A stretch of 64,000 nucleotides of DNA, taken from assembly GCA_008015505.1 (NCBI GenBank), contig SSFR01000001.1, positions 62,001-126,000 of the forward strand, written 5' to 3'. Made by a program: the position numbers and the translations under genes. This document shows positions 8,998 to 17,301 of the stretch, piece after piece (position 1 is the first letter of the stretch; every line of letters begins with the position of its first letter). This stretch comes from Pedobacter sp. (lineage in GTDB: Bacteria; Bacteroidota; Bacteroidia; Sphingobacteriales; Sphingobacteriaceae). The notes beneath the pieces were generated by a model. That model was given only the letters and a program-made list of their open reading frames with translations. It searched no databases and was not told the DNA's origin.

Positions 8998-9735
8998 TTA
9001 AATAACCTTTGCTTCAGTATGTAACAAGTTAACTAATTCAGCGATTTCTGCTTCCGACACTAGCTTGACTGTGCCCCGAGGAGCAGGAGTGCTGAACTTT
9101 TTAAATGTTAGAAACTTAGGCGTTTGGACAGGCTCAATCACTTGCAATGGTTTTGTTCTTGCCGACATAATCCCGCGCATGTTAGGAATCTTAGGTTCAG
9201 CTACCCCCTCAGCACAACTCACAATCACTGGTACAGAAACACTAACTACTTCCTTTCCCCCCTCAATTTCGCGATGAGCGGTCACCACCTGCCCGTCTAA
9301 TGCTAACTCTTTTACTATGGATATAGATGGAATATCTAAAAATTCACCAAGCATTGCAGCTACCTGCGAACCATTATAATCAATTGACTCACGACCTGTA
9401 AGAATCAAATCAAACCCTTTTCCCCTAGCATAAGTAGCAATCTGGTTCGCTACAAAATAAGCATCTCGAGGTGCAGCATTAATACGAACAGCATCATCAG
9501 CTCCTATAGCAAGCGCTTTACGAATAGTTGGCTCACTACTAATCTCTCCTACGTGTATAACAGTAATTGTTCCCTTCCCCCCCTCAGCCAACTCGATAGC
9601 ACGAGACAGCGCAATTTCATCATAAGGATTAAGAACGAATTGTACCCCAGTAGTATTGAATTGGGTATTTTCGTTGGTAAAGGTTATTTTTGTCGTGGTA
9701 TCCGGGACGTTACTCACACAAACTAAAATTTTCAT
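8998..9735 (-). CDS. etfB: Electron transfer flavoprotein, beta subunit
   Basis: A 245-residue EtfB. Recognisable blocks are the N-terminal KILVCVSNVPDTT, DLILTGRESIDYNGSQV near residue 115-130, and SVPVIVSCAEGVAEPKIPNM with the family signature. It binds AMP and the recognition loop for partner dehydrogenases. First gene of the etfBA operon. The putative promoter lies about 260 bases upstream, giving an unusually long leader. Confidence 0.96.
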   Translation of the reverse strand: MKILVCVSNVPDTTTKITFTNENTQFNTTGVQFVLNPYDEIALSRAIELAEGGKGTITVIHVGEISSEPTIRKALAIGADDAVRINAAPRDAYFVANQIATYARGKGFDLILTGRESIDYNGSQVAAMLGEFLDIPSISIVKELALDGQVVTAHREIEGGKEVVSVSVPVIVSCAEGVAEPKIPNMRGIMSARTKPLQVIEPVQTPKFLTFKKFSTPAPRGTVKLVSEAEIAELVNLLHTEAKVI

Positions 9736-9994
9736 GTGTTCAATTTATTTTTATTGGTCATGATTAGTCATGAACCGGGTTAATTATTCAGGACTCGTAA
9801 GGGTTACCCTTCTTGGCCTGTGATGATTTCACAGCTATATAAGTTTTATTATTTAGGTACTTCTCAAAGTAGAGATAATGTTTAAAAATGCTCGCTCCTT
9901 TCTACTTAATTGAAGATGCATAAAGGGCCTTGTGTTCAATCTGATTAACAAATACTGACTGAAAATAATTCCATATTAAGGCCCCGATTTTGCA

Positions 9995-10002
9995 CAAAAG
10001 TA
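9995..10002 (-). promoter_or_regulatory. Putative -7 box for etfBA
   Basis: On the minus strand this reads TACTTTTG, a match to the Bacteroidota -7 element TAnnTTTG, followed by TGC. A good TTG is missing at the expected distance upstream. If used, the etfB leader is about 255 bases long and contains the symmetric sequence CTGTGA-TGATT-TCACAG at 9819-9835, which resembles a Crp/Fnr-family half-site pair but with a five-base spacer. Confidence 0.35.
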
Positions 10003-10031
10003 GTTAAAAATTGTACACCACATTATAGATT

Positions 10032-10370
10032 ATGCAAAGCGACAATCGGCTTGAACAACTTCTGAAATTTCTAAAACAAGAACCTGATGACCCATTCCTA
10101 CAATATGCCCTGGCAACAGAACATCTTCGCAGAAATAAACTTGAACTAGCATTATTTTATTATGAGAGTTTAGTGGACAAACACCCCTCCTATTTGGGAA
10201 CATATTATCACCTAGGCAAACTTTATGAACAACTGGATCGTCAGGCAGATGCCATAAAAACTTACCAAACCGGGATGCAACTAGCCAAAGATACTGGAGA
10301 CCTGCATGCCTTTTCCGAATTACAAAATGTTTATAATGCAATTATTAGATTAGACTATGAAGACGACTAA
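10032..10370 (+). CDS. Small TPR-repeat protein
   Basis: A 112-residue protein made of about two and a half tetratricopeptide repeats (DPFLQYALATEHLRRNKLEL, then YLGTYYHLGKLYEQLDRQAD). It has no signal peptide. TPR helices mediate protein-protein contacts; the partner is unknown. Its 3' end overlaps the start of the chromate transporter by 14 bases, so the two are translated from one transcript. Confidence 0.8.
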   Translation: MQSDNRLEQLLKFLKQEPDDPFLQYALATEHLRRNKLELALFYYESLVDKHPSYLGTYYHLGKLYEQLDRQADAIKTYQTGMQLAKDTGDLHAFSELQNVYNAIIRLDYEDD

Positions 10371-11583
10371 GCTAAGTCGTTTAAGAAAAAAAAACAAACT
10401 TCTCTTTTTGAGGGATGTAATTTGGTTTACACTATCTGCTTTTGGTGGCGCACAAGTTCATGTCAGTATGATGCTCCGCGATTTTGTCAAAAAACGTAGA
10501 TATATTACAGAACCTGAGCTCTTTGAACTCAATGCCTTAACTCAAGTGCTCCCTGGACCAGCTTCTACACAAACCTTAGTCGGCATTGCTTATAAAGTAG
10601 GTGGCCTGCCTGTTGCCATCATTACTTTTTTAATCTGGGTTCTCCCTTCTGCCATTGTCATGGGGGCTGCAACTATCAGCTATTCTTTACTCGATCAAAA
10701 GGATAAGCTTGATCACGTGACGGAATTTATCCAGCCAATGGCTGTTGGTATTGTCGCCTTTGCCACTTATACATTTGGTAAAACAGTCTTAAAAACCGGG
10801 GTGGGCATATGGTTAGCTATAGCCTCATTCATCACAAGCCTTATTTTAAGAAATGCTTATGTGTTTCCTATTTTGATTCTACTTGGTGGGGTCATTTCAT
10901 CCGCTATAGAGACTCCTTTGGAAGAAAGCCGACTGAGGTTTAAGCTATTTTCCAATATCAACCCAAAAAAAATAGCCTATTTCATTGGCATATTACTATT
11001 TTTTGCTACGCTCGGGGCATTAATAAGCCGAACCTCTCCATTTAGTTTGCCTATTCGCTTGTTTGAAAATTTTTACCGAAATGGTATCCTCATTTTTGGT
11101 GGTGGTCAGGTACTAATTCCTTTTATGTTCACAGAATTTGTAGAGATGAAGCATTACCTCAGCTCAGAAGAGTTCCTATCAGGTTTTGCTTTACAGCAAG
11201 CACTCCCCGGACCAACCTTCGCTTTCACCTCTTTTTTAGGGGGTATGGCCATGAAAAATGCCGGATGGGGAATGTCTGGTCAAGCACTAGGAAGTTTGGT
11301 TGCCGTAATAGGTATTAACCTACCGGGTCTTATCCTCATTCTTTTTATCGTCCCCTTCTGGAATGATTTGAGAAAAATTACACGAATCAAAAATTCATTA
11401 TCGGGTATTAATTCAGTTTCAGTAGGTTTTATGGGAGCAACATTTCTTTTTCTACTACACCCAATCAATCTCAATTGGCAAGCTATTGGAACGATGGCCT
11501 TCACTTTTTTGATATTAACTTTTACTAAAGTGAAGACCCCCATTTTAATCTTAATAGGAATTTTATTGGGATTCCTTTTTTAG
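10357..11583 (+). CDS. chrA: Chromate transporter, ChrA/CHR family
   Basis: A 408-residue membrane protein with the two-domain CHR architecture. The first domain shows FTLSAFGGAQVHVSMMLRDF and LTQVLPGPASTQT (residues about 24-75). The second repeats the pattern as FGGGQVLIPFM and LQQALPGPTFAFTSFLGGM (about residues 245-295). The duplicated PGP motif is diagnostic. CHR proteins export chromate, or act on sulfate-like anions; actual substrate here is not proven. The start overlaps the TPR gene. Confidence 0.9.
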   Translation: MKTTKLSRLRKKNKLLFLRDVIWFTLSAFGGAQVHVSMMLRDFVKKRRYITEPELFELNALTQVLPGPASTQTLVGIAYKVGGLPVAIITFLIWVLPSAIVMGAATISYSLLDQKDKLDHVTEFIQPMAVGIVAFATYTFGKTVLKTGVGIWLAIASFITSLILRNAYVFPILILLGGVISSAIETPLEESRLRFKLFSNINPKKIAYFIGILLFFATLGALISRTSPFSLPIRLFENFYRNGILIFGGGQVLIPFMFTEFVEMKHYLSSEEFLSGFALQQALPGPTFAFTSFLGGMAMKNAGWGMSGQALGSLVAVIGINLPGLILILFIVPFWNDLRKITRIKNSLSGINSVSVGFMGATFLFLLHPINLNWQAIGTMAFTFLILTFTKVKTPILILIGILLGFLF

Positions 11584-11604
11584 CAATAATTTGCCCTCGC
11601 TTTT

Positions 11605-11852
11605 ATCTCTCCTAATTCATCGTACATTTCAATGAGTCCCTTAGGGTTGTGCAAATTGAAGGGACTATTCTCACTATTGTTCCTAACGACAATAAAATGA
11701 CAAAGCAAACGATGACTCATAAAGTAGACAATCATCAATCATCCTTAAGCCGAATATGAATCTATCAGAGGTAAGGTGCTCAATAAATCACTTACTACTA
11801 ACATAATTCAAATCAGATAAGGCACAATAGAGAACTATTTAATTGTAATCCT
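11605..11852 (+). pseudogene. Decayed C-terminal fragment of an HlyD-type adaptor gene
   Basis: This otherwise empty 310-base gap contains a recognisable relic of the adaptor gene at 21160-22488. In one frame, 11646-11700 reads VVQIEGTILTIVPNDNKM, matching FVQAGEAIFTIVPNRNKM of the intact protein. After a frame change, 11753-11850 reads EYESIRGKVLNKSLTTNIIQ, stop, then GTIENYLIVIL, matching EYGSIRGKV..., SLTTNVIQ and GAVENYLIIV. At the DNA level GAATCTATCAGAGGTAAGGT at 11759-11778 matches the intact gene except for one base. It has frameshifts, an internal deletion and a stop, and no start. It shows a second exporter locus once stood here. Confidence 0.8.
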
Positions 11853-11893
11853 TCTTTCATTATTTTCACCTCGATTTATTTCATCAAAACCAC

Positions 11894-13372
11894 ATGCCCC
11901 ATAACCATTCTAAAAAATTTCAACGAAGCTTAGTATGGCTACGTCGAGATCTTCGCTTAAAAGACAATGCCGCACTTTACAAAGCACTACAGCAAAGTGA
12001 ACACGTATGGTTATTATTTGTACTCGATAAAGAAATACTAGATCCTTTGATCGAACAAGGCTTAACAAAGGATCGTCGGCTTAGTTTTATATACGATTCT
12101 TTAGAAGAATTAAACAACACTTTGGCTTCGCTCGGAACGGGTTTAATCCTTCGTCATGGGCAGGCACGCACCTGTGTCCCCGAAATAGCTGAACTTTTAC
12201 AAGTAGATGCCGTATGGACCAATCAAGACTATGAGCCTATGGCTATTGCTCGTGACCGTGATATTGATTTAATATTAAAAAAAAATAAACGGCATTTTTT
12301 TTTACTGAAGGACCAAACCATTTTTCACCAAAATGAAATTTTAACTAAATCTGGACAAGCTTATTCGATTTTTACACCTTACAAAAAAGCTTGGCTAGAA
12401 AAATTAACACCATCACATCTTCTGCCTTATTCTATAAAACCCTACTTAAATGCACTAGCCCCTATTCCCGATCACATGACTCCTCATTGGCCAAGCCTGG
12501 AAAGCATTGGTTTTCAACGGCAGCCTTTATCACACCCTGGAGGCACGCGTGGTGCTCAAATATTATTAAACAAATTTTCTGAACACGTCAGTCTCTATCA
12601 TCTTCAAAAAGATTATCCAGCTCTATCAGGATCTAGCGAGCTCTCTGTTCATTTGCGCTTTGGTACCATTTCTATACGACAACTTGCACAGTCCGCTTAC
12701 ACAAAAATGCAGGCAGGAGATCCAGGGGCCAAAAGCTGGTTATCCGAGCTTATTTGGCGAGACTTTTACTTCATGATTTTATATCATCACCCTAAACTGG
12801 CAGAAGGCGCCTCCTTCAAGCCAGAATACGACGCCATTGAATGGGAAAGGGGCCCTCAAGCACAGCTCCTTTTTGAGACTTGGTGTAAAGCCACTACTGG
12901 ATATCCAATCATTGATGCCGCAATGCGGCAACTCAATCAAACCGGATGGATGCATAATCGTTTGCGGATGATCGTTGCTAGTTTTCTCTGTAAAGACTTA
13001 GGTGTCGATTGGCGATGGGGAGAGTATTATTTTGCACAACAGCTCAACGACTTTGACTTAGCTGCTAACAATGGCGGCTGGCAATGGGTTTCTTCCAGCG
13101 GCTGTGATGCTCAGCCTTATTTCCGAATTTTCAACCCCATATTACAGTCTAAAAAATTTGATCCTGAAGGAATTTTTATTCGAAAATATATCCCAGAATT
13201 GCGACAGCTACCCAACCAATGGATTCATTGTCCTTGGCTAGCTCCAACAAATACACTTTCAGATTTGGGAGTAAAACTTGGAGAAAATTATCCCCAACCC
13301 ATCATAAACCATCAGTATGCCCGAGAGCAAACTTTAAAACGCTACGCTACTGTCAAAACTCAAGCAAAATAA
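11894..13372 (+). CDS. Deoxyribodipyrimidine photolyase / cryptochrome family
   Basis: A 492-residue flavoprotein of the photolyase family that repairs UV-induced cyclobutane pyrimidine dimers with blue light. The N-terminal antenna domain begins LVWLRRDLRLKDNAAL (residue about 13). The C-terminal FAD domain shows LSVHLRFGTISIRQL, LIWRDFYFMI, TGYPIIDAAMRQLNQTGWMH, the NRLRMIVASFL block and NDFDLAANNGGWQW, ending FRIFNPILQSKKFDP. All lie in the class I (CPD photolyase) pattern. It sits between the hlyD relic and the cassette array and reads in the same direction; no functional link is evident. Confidence 0.93.
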   Translation: MPHNHSKKFQRSLVWLRRDLRLKDNAALYKALQQSEHVWLLFVLDKEILDPLIEQGLTKDRRLSFIYDSLEELNNTLASLGTGLILRHGQARTCVPEIAELLQVDAVWTNQDYEPMAIARDRDIDLILKKNKRHFFLLKDQTIFHQNEILTKSGQAYSIFTPYKKAWLEKLTPSHLLPYSIKPYLNALAPIPDHMTPHWPSLESIGFQRQPLSHPGGTRGAQILLNKFSEHVSLYHLQKDYPALSGSSELSVHLRFGTISIRQLAQSAYTKMQAGDPGAKSWLSELIWRDFYFMILYHHPKLAEGASFKPEYDAIEWERGPQAQLLFETWCKATTGYPIIDAAMRQLNQTGWMHNRLRMIVASFLCKDLGVDWRWGEYYFAQQLNDFDLAANNGGWQWVSSSGCDAQPYFRIFNPILQSKKFDPEGIFIRKYIPELRQLPNQWIHCPWLAPTNTLSDLGVKLGENYPQPIINHQYAREQTLKRYATVKTQAK

Positions 13373-13533
13373 TTAAACACTATTAGACAGGCTTAGTATC
13401 TCAAAGACCCAAAACAAGCTAAATCGCAACCCACCCCCCATAATAATAGAATAAATTTCAAATAATTTCTTAATTTTTTTCGCTGAAATTTATCGTAGCA
13501 TTGCATTTTCTAACTTCAACACACCTATTTTTC

Positions 13534-14754
13534 ATGAAACAAAAATTCCAATTAAAAAATCTCTTAAAAAAGAAACCAGCACGATTGACCATTGCCGAAA
13601 TGATGATCGATCCGGCATTTACAGTTTTAACCGACGAGCAAAAGGCAGCGAAGAAGGCGGGATTTACGGATGAGCAATTTAATCGGAACGACTTTGAAAG
13701 TGCCAATTTAAGATTGGTGAGCAACAACGGCTTTAATCCTGTAAATAATCATTTAGGCCGAGGAGGTAGCCATAACTTTACTAGCAGCTTTCCCCATGCA
13801 TCAAGCATGGATACAGAGGTTAAACCAGAGGTTCGTACAAGTGGTGGGGAACCTACCTATCTTGGCCGCCATTTGCCTGAAGTGAGAATAACTGCTACCC
13901 CTATTCATGGTCCTAGTAATCACTACGGTCCCTTTGATGCCAACTACTTCAATCCTTCAAATATTAAAAGACGCCTTAGAAACATACGGGAAGCAAAAGA
14001 AGCTGCAGCCAAGTTAAAGAAAGAACAAAATGCAGAAATGCGTCGTATAGCTTCTCAATTTTCGGGTAATGGTACTACTCTCGAACAAGAGACTTGGTAT
14101 GTAGAGGCAAGGATGAAATATAGCCCAGAATTTTATCGTAATAATCGTCCAAAGTATGCGCCTCATACCCCCAGCACGAATGTTACTACACCTGTTACAG
14201 AAGAGATGTTAGCTAAATGGGCTGCTGAAATAACCCCAGAATCTCCCTCACTATCTGAACAACTAGTTAAAGATCCGAGTAAATCCACAGATAAATTTTC
14301 AGTGAATACAACGCCACTCCCTAATGGCTCCAATTTAGGAAGCAGCATTACTGGACCTGGAACAGACCCCTTGAGGTCGGCAGTATCTAAAGTTCAGGTA
14401 GCAAATCCATCTTTTACATACAATGGATCTACTGGGCTGTATGATGCAATGGTAAACATGATAAGTTCTGTTGATCTAACACTTTCAGGTACCCAGGCTG
14501 CTGCTAAGGTGATGGAGGTAAACCTGCCTAAGTTTATGGGGGTAGCAGGGAAGGTAGCACCTTTAGGGGGACTTATAGATAATGGTGTTCAAATATCTCA
14601 AGGCTTTAATTGGAATGATGCTGCTCAGCTGGCAGTTGGGGGTGTTTTGGTAGGCTTTAGTGCTACATTAGGAGCTCCAGTCGTGTTTGTAGGTGGGCTT
14701 GGTTTATTTGTATGGGAGTTGGGTGAGACTTATTTAGAACAAAACAAGAATTAG
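13534..14754 (+). CDS. Cassette 1 bacteriocin-like secreted protein
   Basis: A 406-residue protein I do not recognise from any named family. The N-terminal 45 residues (MKQKFQLKNLLKKKPARLT, AEMMIDPAFTVL, TDEQKAAKKAGF) are almost identical in cassettes 2 and 3. The middle is polar and differs between copies; it contains GRHLPEVRITATPI, a motif also present in copy 3. The last 120 residues are conserved in all three: LYDAMVNMISSVDLTLSGTQ, then a glycine/alanine-rich hydrophobic hairpin ending VFVGGLGLFVWELGETY. The ATG at 13534 is preferred to an in-frame TTG at 13501 because homology between copies begins there. The membrane-protein gene starts two bases after the stop. Linkage to a C39 exporter and a paired membrane protein suggest an exported toxin; activity is inferred. 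Confidence 0.7.
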   Translation: MKQKFQLKNLLKKKPARLTIAEMMIDPAFTVLTDEQKAAKKAGFTDEQFNRNDFESANLRLVSNNGFNPVNNHLGRGGSHNFTSSFPHASSMDTEVKPEVRTSGGEPTYLGRHLPEVRITATPIHGPSNHYGPFDANYFNPSNIKRRLRNIREAKEAAAKLKKEQNAEMRRIASQFSGNGTTLEQETWYVEARMKYSPEFYRNNRPKYAPHTPSTNVTTPVTEEMLAKWAAEITPESPSLSEQLVKDPSKSTDKFSVNTTPLPNGSNLGSSITGPGTDPLRSAVSKVQVANPSFTYNGSTGLYDAMVNMISSVDLTLSGTQAAAKVMEVNLPKFMGVAGKVAPLGGLIDNGVQISQGFNWNDAAQLAVGGVLVGFSATLGAPVVFVGGLGLFVWELGETYLEQNKN

Positions 14755-14756
14755 TC

Positions 14757-15176
14757 ATGGGATTACCAAAATATTTCATCTTTTTAATTTTCAATCATTA
14801 TTACAGAGATGGGAACTATAAGGAAATAGAGGTACCTTACTTTACTGCTGCTGCAAGTATAGCGGTATACGAGAGCTTCATACTTATTGTAGCCATGCAT
14901 TTTATAAAAAACTATATAAATTTTGCGCTCCCGTTTAATCTTTTAAGCTCTCTGGATGGGATAATTTATGGAAGGGGGATGCTTATTCTAGCGTTGATAT
15001 ATCCTGTTAATCACTATTTTTTAATTACAAAGAACCGTTTTGATCGCATTTATAATGAATTTAAAAATGCTAAAATGAACACAAAGAAGAACAGAATAAT
15101 TGGCTACATCTGCTTGATACTCTATTGGCCTATAATGGTTGGGATAATCGGTCACTTAAAATACTGGTTCCCCTAA
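14757..15176 (+). CDS. Cassette 1 membrane protein, putative immunity
   Basis: A 139-residue protein with three or four hydrophobic segments (about 5-15, 30-55, 75-97 and 113-135). It shares with its paralogues in cassettes 2 and 3 an N-terminal YRDG motif, the block YNEFKNAKMNTKKNRIIGYI, and the C-terminal GHLKYWFP. It begins two bases after the large protein stops, so the two are translated together. One small membrane protein per toxin-like protein is the usual layout for immunity to pore-forming bacteriocins, where the immunity protein sits in the inner membrane. That role is inferred; no known family was recognised. Confidence 0.65.
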   Translation: MGLPKYFIFLIFNHYYRDGNYKEIEVPYFTAAASIAVYESFILIVAMHFIKNYINFALPFNLLSSLDGIIYGRGMLILALIYPVNHYFLITKNRFDRIYNEFKNAKMNTKKNRIIGYICLILYWPIMVGIIGHLKYWFP

Positions 15177-15190
15177 AGCCATAAAAATCT

Positions 15191-15231
15191 CACCCCTAAA
15201 ATGCCCTAACCTCGTTTTTAGGGGTGGTTTT
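15191..15231 (+). terminator. Terminator of cassette 1
   Basis: Arms CACCCCTAAAA (15191-15201) and TTTTAGGGGTG (15216-15226) form an 11-bp stem followed by GTTTT. The same hairpin follows cassettes 2 and 3, so each cassette is a closed transcription unit. Confidence 0.85.
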
Positions 15232-15301
15232 AAAACAAATCATAAAAACATCTAAGCCCATGTTCAATCAAACCATCCTTATAATCTATCTATCCTAATC
15301 C

Positions 15302-15385
15302 ATGTTAAAATCCTTCCCCAACGAGCGGCAGCTTGATATGATGGACTGTGGCGCTGCTTGGCTGAAAGCAATCAATATTAAATAA
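15302..15385 (+). pseudogene. Truncated copy of the C39 exporter 5' end, first
   Basis: The sequence from the terminator through 15358 is nearly identical to 18747-18914, the region leading into the intact exporter gene. It encodes MLKSFPNERQLDMMDCGAA, including the catalytic-Cys motif of the C39 domain, then diverges to WLKAINIK and stops (27 residues). It is a footprint left where a later cassette was inserted in, or recombined at, the start of the exporter gene. It is too short to be a peptidase. Confidence 0.85.
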
Positions 15386-15507
15386 TCATTAAAGTAAATT
15401 TCATTATCTAAATAATTTCAAAAATCATTTTTAGAATAAAATCATTTACACTAGAATTGCGCCAAAATAAATCAACGACTCTACTCAATTCAACACACCT
15501 ATTTTTT
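15302..15507 (+). repeat. 206-bp direct repeat, copy A (copy B 17218-17423)
   Basis: 15302-15507 and 17218-17423 align without gaps and differ by a single base (T/C three bases... immediately before the ATG region). The repeat holds the exporter footprint and the whole 5' region of cassettes 2 and 3, so both cassettes share the same promoter and leader. Identity continues with few changes into the first 45 codons. Cassette 1 shares only the last 20 or so bases (AACACACCTATTTTT) before its ATG. No strong TTG / TAnnTTTG pair is seen; TAGAATTG at 15452-15459 is a one-mismatch -7 box. Confidence 0.9.
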
Positions 15508-16704
15508 ATGAAACAAAAATTCCAATTAAAAAATCTCTTAAAAACCAAACCAGCACGATTGACCATTGACGAAATGATGATCGATCCGGCATTTACAGTT
15601 TTAACCGACGAGCAAAAGGCAGCGAAGAAGGCGGGATTTACGGATGATGTTTTGGTTAACAACAACTTTGAAAGTCGTGTTGGGCTAATGAATGTTAGTC
15701 GGGCTGAAACAAAGTTCACTCGAACAAAGAGAGATGGTGGTGGTATGTTTGGGGCTAATGGCAGTGGAGCGACTGTAGTAGGATCACCAATTAACAATGG
15801 CAATACTAACTGGAGTGGTGGTCCCAGCGGATCGATGAGCGGCTCCAATCCTACAGGAAATCAATCTCAATCTGGGGATGGCTCGCCGCATACGACACCA
15901 CAATACATTAAATATCAAACACTTATACATGCAAAACATGCTGATAAACTTTCCCATGCGAGTATTCAACCTATCACCCAAAAAATCAAACAAAAACCAC
16001 CAGTGCTAATAAAGCTTACTCCGACCATATCACCTACTAAACCTAGTGTTACTCCAGATGCATCAAGAAAACCTGAATTAGTCCCCAGTATTAATCCTAT
16101 AAATACGCCAAAAGTCGAAACAGGAGCTTCCCAGAGTACACTTGTTAATACGAGTCTTGTTGACAAAACTAATGTGGGAGATGAGTGGAAATATAAAAAC
16201 GGGGGAACTTCCATTCCCTTACCAGAAGTACTTGTTAAGACTACCCCGACTAATAAAACAACTCCATTACCTAATGGCTCCAATTTAGGAGGCAGCATTA
16301 CAGGCCCTGGAACAGATCCCTTGAGGTCGGCAGTATCTAAGGTTCAAGTAGCAAATCCATCTTTTACATACAATGGATCTACTAGGCTGTATGATGCAAT
16401 GGTGAACATGATGAGCTCTATTGATCTAACACTTTCAGGTACCCAGGCTGCTGCTAAGGTGATGGAAGTAAACCTTCCCAAGTTTATGGGGGTAGCGGGT
16501 AAAGTATCTTATTTGGGTCCTCTTGATAATGTGAGACAAATAGCAATGGAGGGATTTAACTGGAATGACGCTGCACAAGCAGTGGCAGGAACTGTTTTGA
16601 TAGGCTTTAGTGCAACTTTAGGAGCGCCGGTAGTTTTTATAGGCACTCTTGGCTTATTTGCTTGGGAACTAGGCGAAACGTATATAAATCAACAGAAAAA
16701 CTAG
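15508..16704 (+). CDS. Cassette 2 bacteriocin-like secreted protein
   Basis: A 398-residue paralogue of the cassette 1 protein. The leader is the same except for a few residues (LKTKPARLTIDEMMID). The middle is different: glycine/serine-rich (NGNTNWSGGPSGSMSGSNP), then a Thr/Pro/Lys-rich stretch with repeats of TPTISPTKPS type, then PLPEVLVKTTPT. The C-terminal 130 residues match cassette 1 closely from PLPNGSNLGGSITGPGTDPL onward, ending in the hydrophobic hairpin VFIGTLGLFAWELGETY. The start is the ATG at 15508; an in-frame TTG 51 bases upstream is outside the conserved coding region. The partner membrane gene begins immediately after its stop. Probably exported by the downstream C39 transporter; toxin role inferred. 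Confidence 0.7.
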   Translation: MKQKFQLKNLLKTKPARLTIDEMMIDPAFTVLTDEQKAAKKAGFTDDVLVNNNFESRVGLMNVSRAETKFTRTKRDGGGMFGANGSGATVVGSPINNGNTNWSGGPSGSMSGSNPTGNQSQSGDGSPHTTPQYIKYQTLIHAKHADKLSHASIQPITQKIKQKPPVLIKLTPTISPTKPSVTPDASRKPELVPSINPINTPKVETGASQSTLVNTSLVDKTNVGDEWKYKNGGTSIPLPEVLVKTTPTNKTTPLPNGSNLGGSITGPGTDPLRSAVSKVQVANPSFTYNGSTRLYDAMVNMMSSIDLTLSGTQAAAKVMEVNLPKFMGVAGKVSYLGPLDNVRQIAMEGFNWNDAAQAVAGTVLIGFSATLGAPVVFIGTLGLFAWELGETYINQQKN

Positions 16705-17127
16705 ATGATGAGACTATTGAGATATTTAATTTTTTTAACCTTCAACATTTCTTACAGAGATGGCCACGTTAAAATAAATAGCACACCAAGGGCTGATGCC
16801 ACTTGTATTCTAATGTTATATGAATACTTGATCGCTATAGTCTGCATATTCTTTTTGAGCAAACACGTAGATTTGGGTTTAATTTCTGATACCCTAAATC
16901 CTCTAGACAACATGGTTTACGGATGGGGTATGTTAATGTTCATTATAGGCTATCCAATAAACTACTACTATTTCGTAAAAAAGGGCTGGCTCGATAGCGT
17001 ATATATGGAGTTTAAAGATGCTGCAATGAACACTAAAAGGAACCGGATTATCGGCTATATCTGCTTGATTTTGTATCTGTTAATAATGATCGCAATCATT
17101 GGCCATCTAAAATACTGGTTCCCTTAA
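16705..17127 (+). CDS. Cassette 2 membrane protein, putative immunity
   Basis: A 140-residue paralogue of the cassette 1 partner, with the same arrangement of hydrophobic segments, the YRDG motif near residue 18, NTKRNRIIGYICLILY and the terminal GHLKYWFP. The N-terminal two thirds differ more than the C-terminal third, as expected if that part is matched to the variable region of its own toxin. The ATG directly follows the toxin stop codon; a second in-frame ATG at 16708 is equally possible. Immunity role inferred from position. Confidence 0.65.
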   Translation: MMRLLRYLIFLTFNISYRDGHVKINSTPRADATCILMLYEYLIAIVCIFFLSKHVDLGLISDTLNPLDNMVYGWGMLMFIIGYPINYYYFVKKGWLDSVYMEFKDAAMNTKRNRIIGYICLILYLLIMIAIIGHLKYWFP

Positions 17128-17141
17128 AACCATAAAAACTT

Positions 17142-17181
17142 CACCCCTAAAATGCCCTAACCTCATTTTAGGGGTGGTTTT
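17142..17181 (+). terminator. Terminator of cassette 2
   Basis: Same stem as after cassette 1: CACCCCTAAAA (17142-17152) with TTTTAGGGGTG (17166-17176), then GTTTT. The loop is one base shorter. Confidence 0.85.
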
Positions 17182-17217
17182 AAAACAAACCATCCTTATA
17201 ATCTATCTATCCTATAC

Positions 17218-17301
17218 ATGTTAAAATCCTTCCCCAACGAGCGGCAGCTTGATATGATGGACTGTGGCGCTGCTTGGCTGAAAGCAATCAATATTAAATA
17301 A
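17218..17301 (+). pseudogene. Truncated copy of the C39 exporter 5' end, second
   Basis: Identical to the fragment at 15302-15385: 19 exporter codons up to the catalytic-Cys motif DCGAA, then the same divergent WLKAINIK tail and stop. The upstream spacer is shorter by about 30 bases than in copy one. Two identical footprints show that the unit was duplicated after the first footprint formed. Confidence 0.85.

Noticed and set aside
9819-9835. Crp binding site CTGTGA-TGATT-TCACAG in the etf leader
   Set aside because: The spacer is five bases, not six, and it lies inside the putative transcript; kept only as a note.
13501-13533. Upstream TTG start for cassette 1 toxin (and the like at 15457 and 17373)
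   Set aside because: Homology among the three copies begins at the ATG; the upstream stretches differ in frame content and lie in the 5' regions.
15302-15385. The 27-codon exporter-like frames as functional mini-peptides
   Set aside because: They copy the exporter start exactly and lack ribosome-site or conservation evidence of their own; a footprint is simpler.
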